DNA of 64,000 nucleotides from Ideonella oryzae (GCF_024055665.1 NZ_JAMXMC010000006.1:248001-312000); one strand, 5' to 3'. Positions 44,455 through 52,851 are shown, counted from the first letter of the stretch. Program-made: numbers and translations. The notes: generated by a model not told the origin, from the sequence alone.

Positions 44455-44877
44455 ATGGCTTTCGCTTCGTTCGACCGCAAGGGCGGCGCCGCCCCGGTGG
44501 CGGAGATCAACATGGTCCCGCTGATCGACGTGATGCTGGTGCTGCTGGTGATCTTCATCGTCACCGCGCCGCTGATGTCCCACGCCGTCAAGCTGGACCT
44601 GCCACGCGCCAGCAGCCAGCCCGTGCCGCCGGTGGCCGACAAGATCGACTTCTCCATCGACGCCCAGGGCCAGCGCTACTGGAACGGCGAGAAGGTCAGC
44701 CGCGAGCAGGCCCAGGCCCGGCTGCAGGCCCAGGGCCAGCGCCAGCCGCAGCCCGAGATCCACCTGCGGGCCGACGAGGCGGCGGCCTACCGCGCCGTGG
44801 CCGAGACGCTGGCGGATGCCTCGCGCGCCGGCCTGGGCAAGATCGGCTTCGTCAGCCAGCCCACGAGCGTCCACTGA
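44455..44877 (+). CDS. exbD: ExbD subunit
   Basis: 140 aa, with AGGAG shortly before ATG. One TM helix with the proton-carrying aspartate (PLIDVMLVLLVIFIV, Asp25), then a periplasmic domain ending IHLRADEAAAYRAVAETLADASRAGLGKIGFV. It completes the TonB-ExbB-ExbD motor at the end of the iron operon. Confidence 0.95.
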   Translation: MAFASFDRKGGAAPVAEINMVPLIDVMLVLLVIFIVTAPLMSHAVKLDLPRASSQPVPPVADKIDFSIDAQGQRYWNGEKVSREQAQARLQAQGQRQPQPEIHLRADEAAAYRAVAETLADASRAGLGKIGFVSQPTSVH

Positions 44878-44945
44878 CCGCCCACTGCCCGCAGCTTGAC
44901 CTTGCCGGGGTCGGCCCAGGGCAAGGGGCTTTATCATCCCGGCCC

Positions 44946-45533
44946 ATGGAATCCCCCCGCGACGTGGCCGCGATCCGTCTGGACAACGCCCTGCTGTTGT
45001 TCGACGAGTTCGTGCAGGCCACGGTCAAGAATGCCGATGCCGCCGCCCTGCGCGGCCTGGAGCGCCGCTTTGCCGAGCGGCTGCAGATCCAACCCAGCTA
45101 CTGGAGCCAGATCAAGGGCCGCTCGCGCCAGATCGGCGAGCGCCTGGCGCGCCAGTTCGAGCAGAACTGCCGCAAGCCCGTCGGTTGGATGGACGAGGCC
45201 CACGGCGGCAGCGCCACGGCCGTGCCGGCCGACGCACAGGCCGAATCCCCGCTGCCGCGCGACGACGACGAGCGCTTCATCGTCGGCCTGGTGCTGACCT
45301 ACTACCGCCGCCACCCCCAGCGGGCCCGCACCCGGCTGCTGGATTTGCTCAGCGAGGTGCTGGTGCCCGCCCCCACGCCTGCGGCCCCCCCCACGGCGGC
45401 CGCCGCAATCCCGGTGTCGCCGCCCCCCGGTGTGCGGCGTCCTGCCGCCGTGCCAGCCCCGGCGCCGGCCAGCGACAAGGACCTCTGGCGCCAGAGCCAG
45501 CGTGGCGTCGCCCCGCTCAAGGGCAAGCGCTGA
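44946..45533 (+). CDS. HTH DNA-binding protein, phage-repressor-like
   Basis: 195 aa. The N-terminal 90 residues resemble a Cro/CI-type helix-turn-helix: FAERLQIQPSYWSQIKGRSRQIGERLARQFEQ, then KPVGWMDEAH, where phage-type repressors have a similar P-x-GW-[LM]D ending. Residues 135-195 are Pro/Ala rich and probably disordered. There is no peptidase or ligand domain. It lies 68 bp after exbD and directly upstream of a 395-bp region with repeated palindromic sites that it could bind. DNA binding is inferred. Confidence 0.6.
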   Translation: MESPRDVAAIRLDNALLLFDEFVQATVKNADAAALRGLERRFAERLQIQPSYWSQIKGRSRQIGERLARQFEQNCRKPVGWMDEAHGGSATAVPADAQAESPLPRDDDERFIVGLVLTYYRRHPQRARTRLLDLLSEVLVPAPTPAAPPTAAAAIPVSPPPGVRRPAAVPAPAPASDKDLWRQSQRGVAPLKGKR

Positions 45534-45928
45534 GCCCAGCGCCCCGCCGGCGGTGGCCGTGGGCTTGTCGTTGCGCAAAAGATAAATACCTCTTGCGCAA
45601 GATAATCAAATGTTTATCATTTACGGACGCGCCGAGCTTCTGCCACTCCTGAATCTGGCGCTGCGGGGTGAACCGATCTGCCGGTTCCCGCGCCCGCCCC
45701 GGCCCCGCGTTGTACCCGGCCGGCCCCACCACCTTCTGGACCCCCGATGCATTGCACCCTGGTGGCCCGTCTGGTGCGGGCCCTGATCCTGTTCCCGAAC
45801 CGTTGACCGGCCCGTTCCGGCCCTGCCCCGTGCAGGCCGGGCCGCGCCACCCCTGACTGCTGTTGCCATTCCTCGGCGCGTCCGAGGTCGGCCGCGGCAT
45901 GGCCGAGACCCGGCCCGAGGAGATGACC
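45534..45928. other. 395-bp intergenic region with an AT-rich operator cluster
   Basis: About 80 bp (45567-45625) are AT-rich with repeated palindromes; the rest is GC-rich with no codon-like ORF on either strand that I trust. A long leader for the 55-aa ORF downstream is possible. A CCGGCCCG / CGGGCC-rich dyad is visible around 45807-45843. Confidence 0.55.
45571..45618 (+). promoter_or_regulatory. Paired TTGCGCAA palindromes plus GATAA..TTATC dyad
   Basis: TTGCGCAA at 45571-45578 and again at 45593-45600, spaced 22 bp start to start (two helical turns), each followed by (A)AGATAA. The second copy is within the 12-bp palindrome TCTTGCGCAAGA. GATAA (45601) and TTATC (45614) then form another dyad. 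The sites look like a dimer-of-dimers operator overlapping a promoter. Confidence 0.6.
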
Positions 45929-46096
45929 ATGAAGATCCAGCTGACCCTGAGCACCCCGCGCAATCCGGTGGCTGTCCCGGCACGCATGCGCCAGGCCGGC
46001 CCGCACCGCCGGTCCGGCAAAGCCCTGCGCCAGCAGCACCACCAGGCGCTGCGCCGTGAACTGGCCCACGCCCGCCCCGACCCCCACAGCCCCTGA
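45929..46096 (+). CDS. Small basic conserved-looking protein
   Basis: 55 aa from ATG 45929, with GAGGAG 6 bases upstream. Begins KIQLTLSTPRNPVAVPARMRQAGPH and continues with Arg/His-rich SGKALRQQHHQALRREL. Strongly basic, no hydrophobic segment, no cysteine. The TPRNP..R..AG.H pattern looks familiar from other Burkholderiales small proteins, but I cannot assign a function. Could bind RNA or DNA. Confidence 0.55.
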   Translation: MKIQLTLSTPRNPVAVPARMRQAGPHRRSGKALRQQHHQALRRELAHARPDPHSP

Positions 46097-46147
46097 GCCC
46101 CCCTTTCGCGCGCACCCTTGAGCCGGTGCGCGCCCATGGAGAGACCC

Positions 46148-46441
46148 ATGTTCCCGCATCGCACCCTTCTTCGCGCCGCCACGCCCGAGCAACTGCAAGG
46201 CCTGGCCCACCCCGACCGCGGCCCGCGCCATCTCATCGCCCGGGCCTTGCGCGCCCTGGCGCTGGCCCTGGCCCGGGCCGCCCGCGGCGTGGCACCCCGC
46301 CCGCTCGCCCGCCGTCCCCGCGGCCTGCCCCCGCCCGCCGACCTGCCGCTGGTGGAGTACCACGGCCAGGCCGGCGCCCCCGAGGGAGCCCTCTATGTGA
46401 ACGGCGAGTTCATCGGTAGGCTGGAGGTGGATCGCCTCTGA
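46148..46441 (+). CDS. Small hypothetical protein with basic helix and YVNGEFIGRLE tail
   Basis: 97 aa from ATG 46148 (ATG 46136 also possible); GGAGAG precedes. An Ala/Leu/Arg-rich amphipathic helix spans residues 17-45 and then DLPLVEYHGQAGAPEGALYVNGEFIGRLEV closes the protein. No known domain recognised. It follows the 55-aa gene by 51 bp and is closed by a strong hairpin, so the two are probably one small transcription unit. Confidence 0.5.
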   Translation: MFPHRTLLRAATPEQLQGLAHPDRGPRHLIARALRALALALARAARGVAPRPLARRPRGLPPPADLPLVEYHGQAGAPEGALYVNGEFIGRLEVDRL

Positions 46442-46454
46442 CCCACCGGGGTTT

Positions 46455-46485
46455 CCCGGGCCGGCGCTCAAGACGCCGGCCCGGG
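46455..46485 (+). terminator. Strong GC hairpin after the small-ORF pair
   Basis: CCCGGGCCGGCG and CGCCGGCCCGGG, 12-bp perfect stem with a 7-base loop, 13 bp after the stop codon. No T run follows. Confidence 0.6.
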
Positions 46486-46523
46486 ACGCCGATAACAAGG
46501 CGACCACACCGTTTGGGTGCCCC

Positions 46524-47360
46524 ATGTCTTCCACCCCGTCCCCGCCCCGCTATCCGTCCGACCTGGACGGCTGGGTGCGCTACTTCCAGCTGGTCGAGAT
46601 CCCCGTGCTGCCGCACACCGCGGCCGTGCTGGAGGAACTGCGCCAGATGCAGGACGACGTGGACGCCCGGATGCTGGCCGACGAGTTGATGAGCGACCCG
46701 CTGATGACGCTCAAGGTGCTGGCCTACACCGCCACGGTGCAGCGGCACCGCCGCAACAACGACGCCGAAACCCTGCGCGAAGCCCTGGTGCTGACCGGCA
46801 TCACGCCCTTCTTTGCCACCTTCGGCCCGCAGCCCACCGTGGATGTGCACCTGGGCGACCAGCCCGAGGCCCTGGCCGGCCTGCAGGCGGTGCTGGACCG
46901 GGCCGACCGGGCCGGCCGCTTCGCCCTGGCCTTTGCCCTGCACCGGCGCGACCACGATGCTGCGGTGATCTACCTGGCCGCCCTGCTGCACGACTTTGCC
47001 GAGATGCTGCTGTGGCTGAACGCGCCCACGCTGGCCCTGGAGATGAAGCGGCTGCAGCAGGCCGACCGCACGCTGCGCAGCAGCACCGTGCAAAGGCAAT
47101 GCCTGCACGCGGCCCTGGGCGATGTGCAGCAGGCCCTGATGCAGACCTGGCACCTGCCGGAATTGCTGGTGCACATCACCGACGACCGCAAGGAAAACGA
47201 CCCGCAGGTACGCAATGTGCTTCTGGCGGTTCGGCTGGCGCGCCACACCAGCCTCGGATGGGACAACCCCGCCGTCCCGGATGACGTGAGCGACATCGCC
47301 CGGCTGCTGACCATGGCCCCGGAAGCCACCCTGAGCTGGCTTCAAGCCCTGGACGACTGA
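46524..47360 (+). CDS. HDOD domain protein
   Basis: 278 aa. A single HDOD domain: IPVLPHTAAVLEELRQMQDDVDARMLADELMSDPLMTLKVLAY at the start, a central HDFAEMLLWLNAPTLALEMK with conserved acidic residues, and QRQCLHAALGDVQQALMQTWHLPELL. HDOD proteins are non-catalytic HD relatives that act in signalling and motility control, often with cyclic nucleotides. No second domain is attached. Monocistronic. Confidence 0.88.
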   Translation: MSSTPSPPRYPSDLDGWVRYFQLVEIPVLPHTAAVLEELRQMQDDVDARMLADELMSDPLMTLKVLAYTATVQRHRRNNDAETLREALVLTGITPFFATFGPQPTVDVHLGDQPEALAGLQAVLDRADRAGRFALAFALHRRDHDAAVIYLAALLHDFAEMLLWLNAPTLALEMKRLQQADRTLRSSTVQRQCLHAALGDVQQALMQTWHLPELLVHITDDRKENDPQVRNVLLAVRLARHTSLGWDNPAVPDDVSDIARLLTMAPEATLSWLQALDD

Positions 47361-47476
47361 CCCGGCTTGGTGCCGTGTGCGCCATTCGGGGGATTTTCAG
47401 CCGTCGCCTGACACATCCGTCGGGCTAAGCTGCGGCGCGCCGCTGCAGAACGCAACGATCTTGCCGCCAGGTGACC

Positions 47477-48097
47477 ATGTCCGCCCAACTTGCCCAACGC
47501 AGTACCTTCATGCTCTATGGCGCCATGGCCCTGGCCGTGGCCGCCGGCCTGAGTGCCCTGCCGCCCCTGGACCCGCTGGAGGTGCTGCGGGAACAGGGTG
47601 GCCCCTGGGGCCTGTTGACCGCGCTGCTGCACCTGGGCCTGGCGGGTCTGGGCACGCTGGCCTGCCGCCGGGCCTTTGTGCGCCAGGGCGTGGCGCTGCT
47701 GCAGGGCCGGCACATGGGCGGGTTCTGTGCGGTGGCCGTGCTCGCGGCCTGGGCCTGGTGGCTGGGCAGTTGGCAGTTCATCGAGGTGGCGGATGGCCGG
47801 GCGCTGCTGTGGCTGGAGATGCTGCCGCTGTGGCTCTGGCCCGCCGGGCTGCTCCACCCGGGGCCAGGGAGCGAACGCGCCCGCCGCCGGGCGTCAAAAC
47901 CGGCCGTCGCCCACTTCGGGGGCACCGCCCTGCACCCGCTGGCATACGGCTTCGAAGACGACCGCATGCTGGAGCAGGTCCACATGGCCGGCCCCCGCCA
48001 CCGCCAGAGCTTCACCGCCGGGCCACAGCGCGGCCTGGGTCGGGAACACGATGCTGTCGCAGGGGCTGAAGACGCTCAGCACCTTGGGCGCCTCTGA
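47477..48097 (+). CDS. Hypothetical membrane protein with antisense-overlapping tail
   Basis: 206 aa from ATG 47477 with an AGGTGA site. The first 135 residues look real: about four hydrophobic helices, with LGTLACRRAFVRQG and GFCAVAVLAAWAWWLGSW. From about residue 140 the sequence is Arg/His/Pro rich and lies antisense to the last 204 bp of the hydrolase gene, so the tail may be an artefact of frame or a real overlap. No family recognised. Confidence 0.4.
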   Translation: MSAQLAQRSTFMLYGAMALAVAAGLSALPPLDPLEVLREQGGPWGLLTALLHLGLAGLGTLACRRAFVRQGVALLQGRHMGGFCAVAVLAAWAWWLGSWQFIEVADGRALLWLEMLPLWLWPAGLLHPGPGSERARRRASKPAVAHFGGTALHPLAYGFEDDRMLEQVHMAGPRHRQSFTAGPQRGLGREHDAVAGAEDAQHLGRL

Positions 48098-48835
48098 GCT
48101 TTCGGCCCGCAGGCGCACCTCGTCTGCGGCCAGTTGACGCAACCAGGCTGAACCCGGCCGCATCTGGCGCGCACTGGCGCTGTGCCCCCAGTGGGCCATC
48201 CAGGTGCCCCCATGGGGCGTGCCCACCGTGACCAGACCGCACACCGGCGTGCGCCCGGCGTCGGCGCGCCACCAGGCCCGCAGCGCCAGGCCGCCCATGC
48301 TGTGGCCGACCAGCAGCGGCGGCCGCCCGGTGCGTTGCCAGAGCTGCTGCACCGCCGCTTGCAGGGTGGACACGTGGCCATCCAGGGTGGCCCCGGGCGG
48401 CTCCAGCGTCACGGCCACGGCCGGGATGCCCTGCGCGCGCAGGCGCCGCAGCCAGGGGTTCCAAAGGGCCCGGTTGCATAGGTAGCCATGCACCAGCAGC
48501 ACGCCAGGCCTCCCCGCAGGCTCGGCCGGCCACACATCGGGCTCGGCGTGGGTGCGAAAGGGCTGCTGCCAGGCGAACACCCGGGGTGCGGCCCGGCACT
48601 CGGCCCACCAGGCCCGCCAGGACTGAGCCGCAGGCGGCGGCGCCACGCCGCTGGCACGCTGCACACGACGCATCAGCAGCACGGTCAGACCCAGCCAGGC
48701 GGCATGCCAGCCCAGCGCCAGCCCGGTGACGGCCAGCGCCAGCCCGGGATACCCCCGGGCCCAGGCCGTACCGCAGAGCACCGCCCAGAGCAGCAGCCCC
48801 AGCAGCAGGGCCCGGCGCTGCCAGCGGGCGATCAT
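47894..48835 (-). CDS. Alpha/beta hydrolase, lipase-like, membrane-anchored
   Basis: 313 aa. Two N-terminal hydrophobic helices (about residues 8-55), then the lipase fold: oxyanion region VLLVHGYLCNRALW, nucleophile elbow LVGHSMGGLALRAWW (Ser), VTVGTPHGG, acid in VFSPCDSIVFP, and final His in VAGAGHVDLLQH. Resembles triacylglycerol lipase or PGAP1-like hydrolases. Its ATG overlaps the GMC gene stop by 4 bp, making it the third gene of a coupled minus-strand operon. Confidence 0.88.
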   Translation of the reverse strand: MIARWQRRALLLGLLLWAVLCGTAWARGYPGLALAVTGLALGWHAAWLGLTVLLMRRVQRASGVAPPPAAQSWRAWWAECRAAPRVFAWQQPFRTHAEPDVWPAEPAGRPGVLLVHGYLCNRALWNPWLRRLRAQGIPAVAVTLEPPGATLDGHVSTLQAAVQQLWQRTGRPPLLVGHSMGGLALRAWWRADAGRTPVCGLVTVGTPHGGTWMAHWGHSASARQMRPGSAWLRQLAADEVRLRAESSEAPKVLSVFSPCDSIVFPTQAALWPGGEALAVAGAGHVDLLQHAVVFEAVCQRVQGGAPEVGDGRF

Positions 48836-50460
48836 CCGAGCAGCGACACCGGCTGCCCCGACAGGCGCTCGGCCAGCGCGCTGCTGAGCCGGGCGGCGAT
48901 GCCGTAGATGGTGAGCTGCGGGTTGACGCCCAGGCTGGTGGGGAACAGGGAACCATCGTGCACCGACAGGTTGCTGACCTGCCAGTGCACCCCGTCAGGC
49001 CGCACCACGCCCAGCGATTCCTGGCCGCTCATCGCGCAGCCGCCCATCACATGGGCGCTGACGATGCGGGTCTTGAGCGGCTCCATCGGCAGGTCGCGGA
49101 TCTGGGCCTGGGCGTCCGCCCAGCGGGAGGTGGGCCGGGCCAGTTCGTGCACCGGCAGCACCTCGCGGGCCCCCGCGGCGAACTGCAGTTCGGCCATGGC
49201 CAGCAGGGCCCGCCGGGCACCGTCCATCAGGTACTCGTTGAGCGGGTAGTTCAGCACCGGCGTGCCGTCGCCCCGCAGGCTGACCAGCCCGCCCGGCGAC
49301 TGCGGGTGGTAGCCATCGCGCAGCAGCGCCAGCATGACCTGGGTGTGCGGGAACTTGCGCATCAGCCCGGCCGCCTCCGGCCCCCAACCCGGCAGGGTGG
49401 AGGCAAAGATCACCGGGTGCAGGGGCGGCACCTCCAGCTTGAAACCCAGGGGGCCGTCCAGCGGCTGGGTGTCCAGGTAGTGATCGCTGTAGATGCTTTG
49501 CGGCGCGCCCTGCCAGCCCCGCACCGGCTGGGGCATGTGGGCCGCCGACAGCAGCACGGGGTGCAGGAAGGTGCGCCGGCCCAGGCGCTCGAAGGGATCG
49601 GGCAGGCCCGAGCGCATCAGCAGGGCCGGCGAGTTGATGGCGCCGCCGGCCACCACCACGTGGCGGGCCCGGATGCGGATGGGATGCGCCGCGTCGGGCG
49701 TGCCGTCGGCGCGCAGTGGGACGCCATGCAGGGCCTGCACCGTGCGGCCCTGCCATTCCAGCCGCTCCACCCGGGTCTGCACCAGCAGGGTCGCGCCACG
49801 GTCCAGCGCGGCCGGCACGGTGGTGAGCAACATGGACTGCTTGGCGTTGGTGGGACAGCCCATGCCGCAGGAGCCCAGGTTCCAGCAGCCGCGCACATTG
49901 CGCGGGATGGGATGGGTGGCGATGCCCAGGCGCTCGCCACCGCGGCGCAGCGCCGCGTTGTTCTCGTTGGGGGCGGCCAGCCAGGGCTGGATGCCCAGGC
50001 GCTGCTCGACCTGGTCGAACCAGGGGGCCAGGGTACGGGCATCCCACTCGGTCAGACCGAAATGGGTCTGCCACCAGGCCAGCGTGGCCTCCGGGGTGCG
50101 GAAGCTGCTGGTCCAGTTGACGGTGGTGGAACCGCCGACGCAGCGCCCCTGCAGGATGGTGATGGCCTTGTCGGCCGTCTTGCGGGCCGCACTTTCCTGG
50201 TACAGGGTGGGGTAGGCCTCGTCCTCGCGCTGGCGGAAGTCGCTGCTGGACTTCAGCGGCCCTTCTTCGATCATGACCACCGACAGGCCGGCACGGCTGA
50301 GCAGCTCGGCGGTGATGCCGCCGCCCGCCCCGGTGCCGACGATGGCCACGTCCACGCTGAGCCGCTCGGGCAGGGGCCCGTGGGGCCCGCCCAGCACCTT
50401 CCAGCCGCGGGCCAGGCCTTCGCGGATCGGATCCGCCACGGGAGAAACGTCCACGGTCAT
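48832..50460 (-). CDS. GMC-family oxidoreductase
   Basis: 542 aa from ATG 50460. FAD motif VAIVGTGAGGGITAELLSRAG at residues about 36-56, second GMC landmark GRCVGGSTTVNW, a cysteine cluster GCWNLGSCGMGCPTNAKQSM, and the C-terminal AHVMGGCAMS and VHDGSLFPTSLGVNPQLTIYG with the catalytic His/Asn pair. The family oxidises alcohols and sterols. The cysteine pattern resembles membrane-linked GMC dehydrogenases that pair with a small Tat-exported subunit, which the gene just upstream would be. Coupled by ATGA overlaps at both ends. Confidence 0.9.
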   Translation of the reverse strand: MTVDVSPVADPIREGLARGWKVLGGPHGPLPERLSVDVAIVGTGAGGGITAELLSRAGLSVVMIEEGPLKSSSDFRQREDEAYPTLYQESAARKTADKAITILQGRCVGGSTTVNWTSSFRTPEATLAWWQTHFGLTEWDARTLAPWFDQVEQRLGIQPWLAAPNENNAALRRGGERLGIATHPIPRNVRGCWNLGSCGMGCPTNAKQSMLLTTVPAALDRGATLLVQTRVERLEWQGRTVQALHGVPLRADGTPDAAHPIRIRARHVVVAGGAINSPALLMRSGLPDPFERLGRRTFLHPVLLSAAHMPQPVRGWQGAPQSIYSDHYLDTQPLDGPLGFKLEVPPLHPVIFASTLPGWGPEAAGLMRKFPHTQVMLALLRDGYHPQSPGGLVSLRGDGTPVLNYPLNEYLMDGARRALLAMAELQFAAGAREVLPVHELARPTSRWADAQAQIRDLPMEPLKTRIVSAHVMGGCAMSGQESLGVVRPDGVHWQVSNLSVHDGSLFPTSLGVNPQLTIYGIAARLSSALAERLSGQPVSLLG

Positions 50461-50981
50461 GGTGAGACGGAACCGGCCAGGGCGGCCGGTCCGGGGTAGC
50501 CCAGCACCGCCCAGGTGGCGGGACTGGCGAAATAGGCGGCCTGAGTGAGGTCGCGCAGGGCGTGGTAGATCTGCTGGCGGGTGGTGTTGTCCGACAGGCG
50601 CATGGACTGCAGCGCGGCCTGCACGTCCTGCGGATCGGCCGCGCCCCAGCCATGGCGCAGGCCGGTCAGGGCCAGCCGGCTGGGGGCCAGGTCGAGCAGC
50701 GCCAGCAACTGGCTGAGCTCGTTGCGCGTGGCGGGCGGCAGGCCGGCCACCGTGGCCTGCAAACGCTCCAGGTGCTGGTCCAGCGCGGCCTCGCGCGCTG
50801 CCGCCCCGGTGGGGAGCAGATCGGCCAGCACCGCCTGCGCCACGGCCCGCCACAGTGCCCGCGCGGGAGAGCTGAAGCGGCCCTGCCGCCACCCCGGCGT
50901 CCACAGGGCCACACCGGCCCCGGCCACGCCCAGCGTCAGGGACGCCAGCAGGCCCAGCCGCAAGAGAGAACGTCGTCGCAT
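50457..50981 (-). CDS. Tat-type small partner protein of the GMC oxidoreductase
   Basis: 174 aa from ATG 50981. Twin-arginine-like start MRRRSLLRLGLLASLTLGVAG. The remainder is helical and includes AVLADLLPTGAAAREAALDQHLERL, RNELSQLLALLDLAPSRLALTG and ALRDLTQAAYFASPATWAVLGYPGP. The ending resembles gluconate 2-dehydrogenase subunit 3 and similar GMC chaperone/escort subunits. Export of the GMC enzyme on this subunit is inferred. Stop overlaps the GMC start by 4 bp. Confidence 0.7.
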   Translation of the reverse strand: MRRRSLLRLGLLASLTLGVAGAGVALWTPGWRQGRFSSPARALWRAVAQAVLADLLPTGAAAREAALDQHLERLQATVAGLPPATRNELSQLLALLDLAPSRLALTGLRHGWGAADPQDVQAALQSMRLSDNTTRQQIYHALRDLTQAAYFASPATWAVLGYPGPAALAGSVSP

Positions 50982-51114
50982 GCCGACAGTGTGGCACGCC
51001 GCAGGGCAGCCCCCTGCCCCGATAGGACAACTACCGTTGCGCGCGCCCTCGGGCCTGAACGACCATCCGGGCACCGCACGGCCGGATGGCTGCCCCGCCC
51101 ACGCAAGAGTCCAA
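50982..51114. promoter_or_regulatory. Divergent promoter region between the GMC and FadD operons
   Basis: 133 bp serve both operons. CCCCGATAGGACAACTACC (51017-51035) is the only distinctive block; a similar CCCCGATAG lies at 32720-32728 upstream of the sigma-28-like gene. No clear -35/-10 pair was found. Confidence 0.4.
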
Positions 51115-52851
51115 ATGAGTTCAGTTGACCCGCGCAGCCCCGCTGCCCCGCCCCGCCCTTGGTTGGGCCAGTACCCGACCGATGTGCCGCACACCATCGA
51201 CGAGCAGAGCCATGCCTCGCTGGTGTCGCTGCTGGAGGACGCCTGGCAGCGCCACGCCGACCGCGATGCCACCCTGTGCATGGGCGCGCGCCTGCGCTAC
51301 CGCGACATCGACGCCCTGTCGCTGGCCCTGGCCGGCTGGCTGCAGCAGCAGGGACTGGTCAAGGGCGACCGGGTGGCGGTGATGATGCCCAACCTGCCGC
51401 AGTACTACCCGGTGATGGGCGCCATCCTGCGGGCCGGCTGCGTGGTGGTGAACATCAATCCGCTCTACACCCCGCGCGAACTGAGCCACCAGCTGCGCGA
51501 CTCGGGCGCCAAGGTGCTGTTCATCCTGGAGAACTTTGCCGCCACGCTGGAGGCCATCACCGAGCCGCTGCCGGTGCGCCAGGTGGTGCTGTGCGCCATG
51601 GGCGACCTGCTGGGCTTCTGGCGCGGCGCGATGGTGAACTTCGTGGTGCGCCACGTGCGCAAGTTGGTGCCCGAGCACACCCTGGGCAGCACGGAGAAGC
51701 GCCGCGTGCTGCGCTTTGCCGAAGCGCTGCGCCAGGGCGGCCAGCACCCCTTCCAGCGCGTGCCGCTGGGCCCCAACGACGTGGCCTTCCTGCAGTACAC
51801 CGGTGGCACCACCGGCGTGTCCAAGGGGGCCACGCTGCTGCACCGCAACCTGGTGGCCAATGTGCTGCAGATGGATGCCTGGTTCAGCCCGGTGCTGCAC
51901 CGGCTGGGGGATCGGCCGCTGACCATGGTGGCCGCCCTGCCGCTGTACCACATCTTCGCGCTCACCCTGTGCGGGCTGTTCAGCACGCAGCGGGGCATGC
52001 TGAACCTGCTGATCCCCAACCCGCGCGACATCGCCGGCCTGGTGCGCACGCTGGGCCAGCACCGGGTCAACCTGTTCCCGGCGGTCAACACCCTGTTCAA
52101 TGCGCTGGCCGAGCACCCGGACTTCGCCAAGCTCGATTTTTCCGAGCTGGTGGTCTCGGTCGGCGGCGGCATGGCGGTGCAGCAGGCCACGGCCGAGCGC
52201 TGGCTGCGCCTGACCGGCTGCCCCATCGTCGAGGGCTACGGCATGTCCGAGACCTCGCCAGTGGCCACCTGCAACCGCATGGACCTCAACACCTTCAGCG
52301 GCACCATCGGCCTGCCGGTGCCCTCCACCGACATCGCCATCCGTGACGACGCCGGTCAGGACGTGCCCCCCGGCCTGCCGGGCGAGATCTGCATCCGCGG
52401 CCCGCAGGTGATGGCCGGCTACTGGAACCGGCCGGACGAGACGGCCAAGGTGATGACCGCCGATGGCTTTCTGCGCAGCGGGGACATCGGCATCATGGAC
52501 ACGCGGGGCTATGTGCGCATCGTCGACCGCAAGAAGGACATGATCCTGGTGTCTGGCTTCAACGTGTACCCCAACGAGATCGAGCAAGTGGTGAACCTGC
52601 ACCCGGGCGTGCGCGAGTGCGCGGCGGTGGGCATCGCCGACCCGCATTCGGGCGAGGCGGTGAAACTCTTCGTGGTGCGCCGCGACCCCACGCTCACCGA
52701 AGACGACATCCGGCATTACTGCCACGACAACTTCACAGCCTACAAGCGGCCCAAGGTGGTCGAGTTCTGCGAGGAGCTGCCCAAGACCTCGGTGGGCAAG
52801 GTGCTGCGCCGCGCCCTGCGCGACCACGGCGCCGCCGCCGTGGTGGCATGA
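51115..52851 (+). CDS. fadD: Long-chain fatty acid--CoA ligase (FadD-type AMP-binding enzyme)
   Basis: 578 aa from ATG 51115. Activates fatty acids as acyl-AMP and then acyl-CoA. Motifs: P-loop YTGGTTGVSKGATLLH, EGYGMSETSP, GEICIRGPQVMAGYWN, SGDIGIMDTRGYVRIVDRKKDMILVSGFNVYP and the C-terminal Lys in LPKTSVGKVLRR. First gene of the coupled plus-strand operon; its stop overlaps the MBL gene by 4 bp. The substrate is probably a medium or long fatty acid. Confidence 0.93.
   Translation: MSSVDPRSPAAPPRPWLGQYPTDVPHTIDEQSHASLVSLLEDAWQRHADRDATLCMGARLRYRDIDALSLALAGWLQQQGLVKGDRVAVMMPNLPQYYPVMGAILRAGCVVVNINPLYTPRELSHQLRDSGAKVLFILENFAATLEAITEPLPVRQVVLCAMGDLLGFWRGAMVNFVVRHVRKLVPEHTLGSTEKRRVLRFAEALRQGGQHPFQRVPLGPNDVAFLQYTGGTTGVSKGATLLHRNLVANVLQMDAWFSPVLHRLGDRPLTMVAALPLYHIFALTLCGLFSTQRGMLNLLIPNPRDIAGLVRTLGQHRVNLFPAVNTLFNALAEHPDFAKLDFSELVVSVGGGMAVQQATAERWLRLTGCPIVEGYGMSETSPVATCNRMDLNTFSGTIGLPVPSTDIAIRDDAGQDVPPGLPGEICIRGPQVMAGYWNRPDETAKVMTADGFLRSGDIGIMDTRGYVRIVDRKKDMILVSGFNVYPNEIEQVVNLHPGVRECAAVGIADPHSGEAVKLFVVRRDPTLTEDDIRHYCHDNFTAYKRPKVVEFCEELPKTSVGKVLRRALRDHGAAAVVA

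Noticed and set aside
45807-45843. Possible structured RNA or riboswitch in the long gap
   Set aside because: Only a simple GC dyad is visible; no known riboswitch core was recognised.
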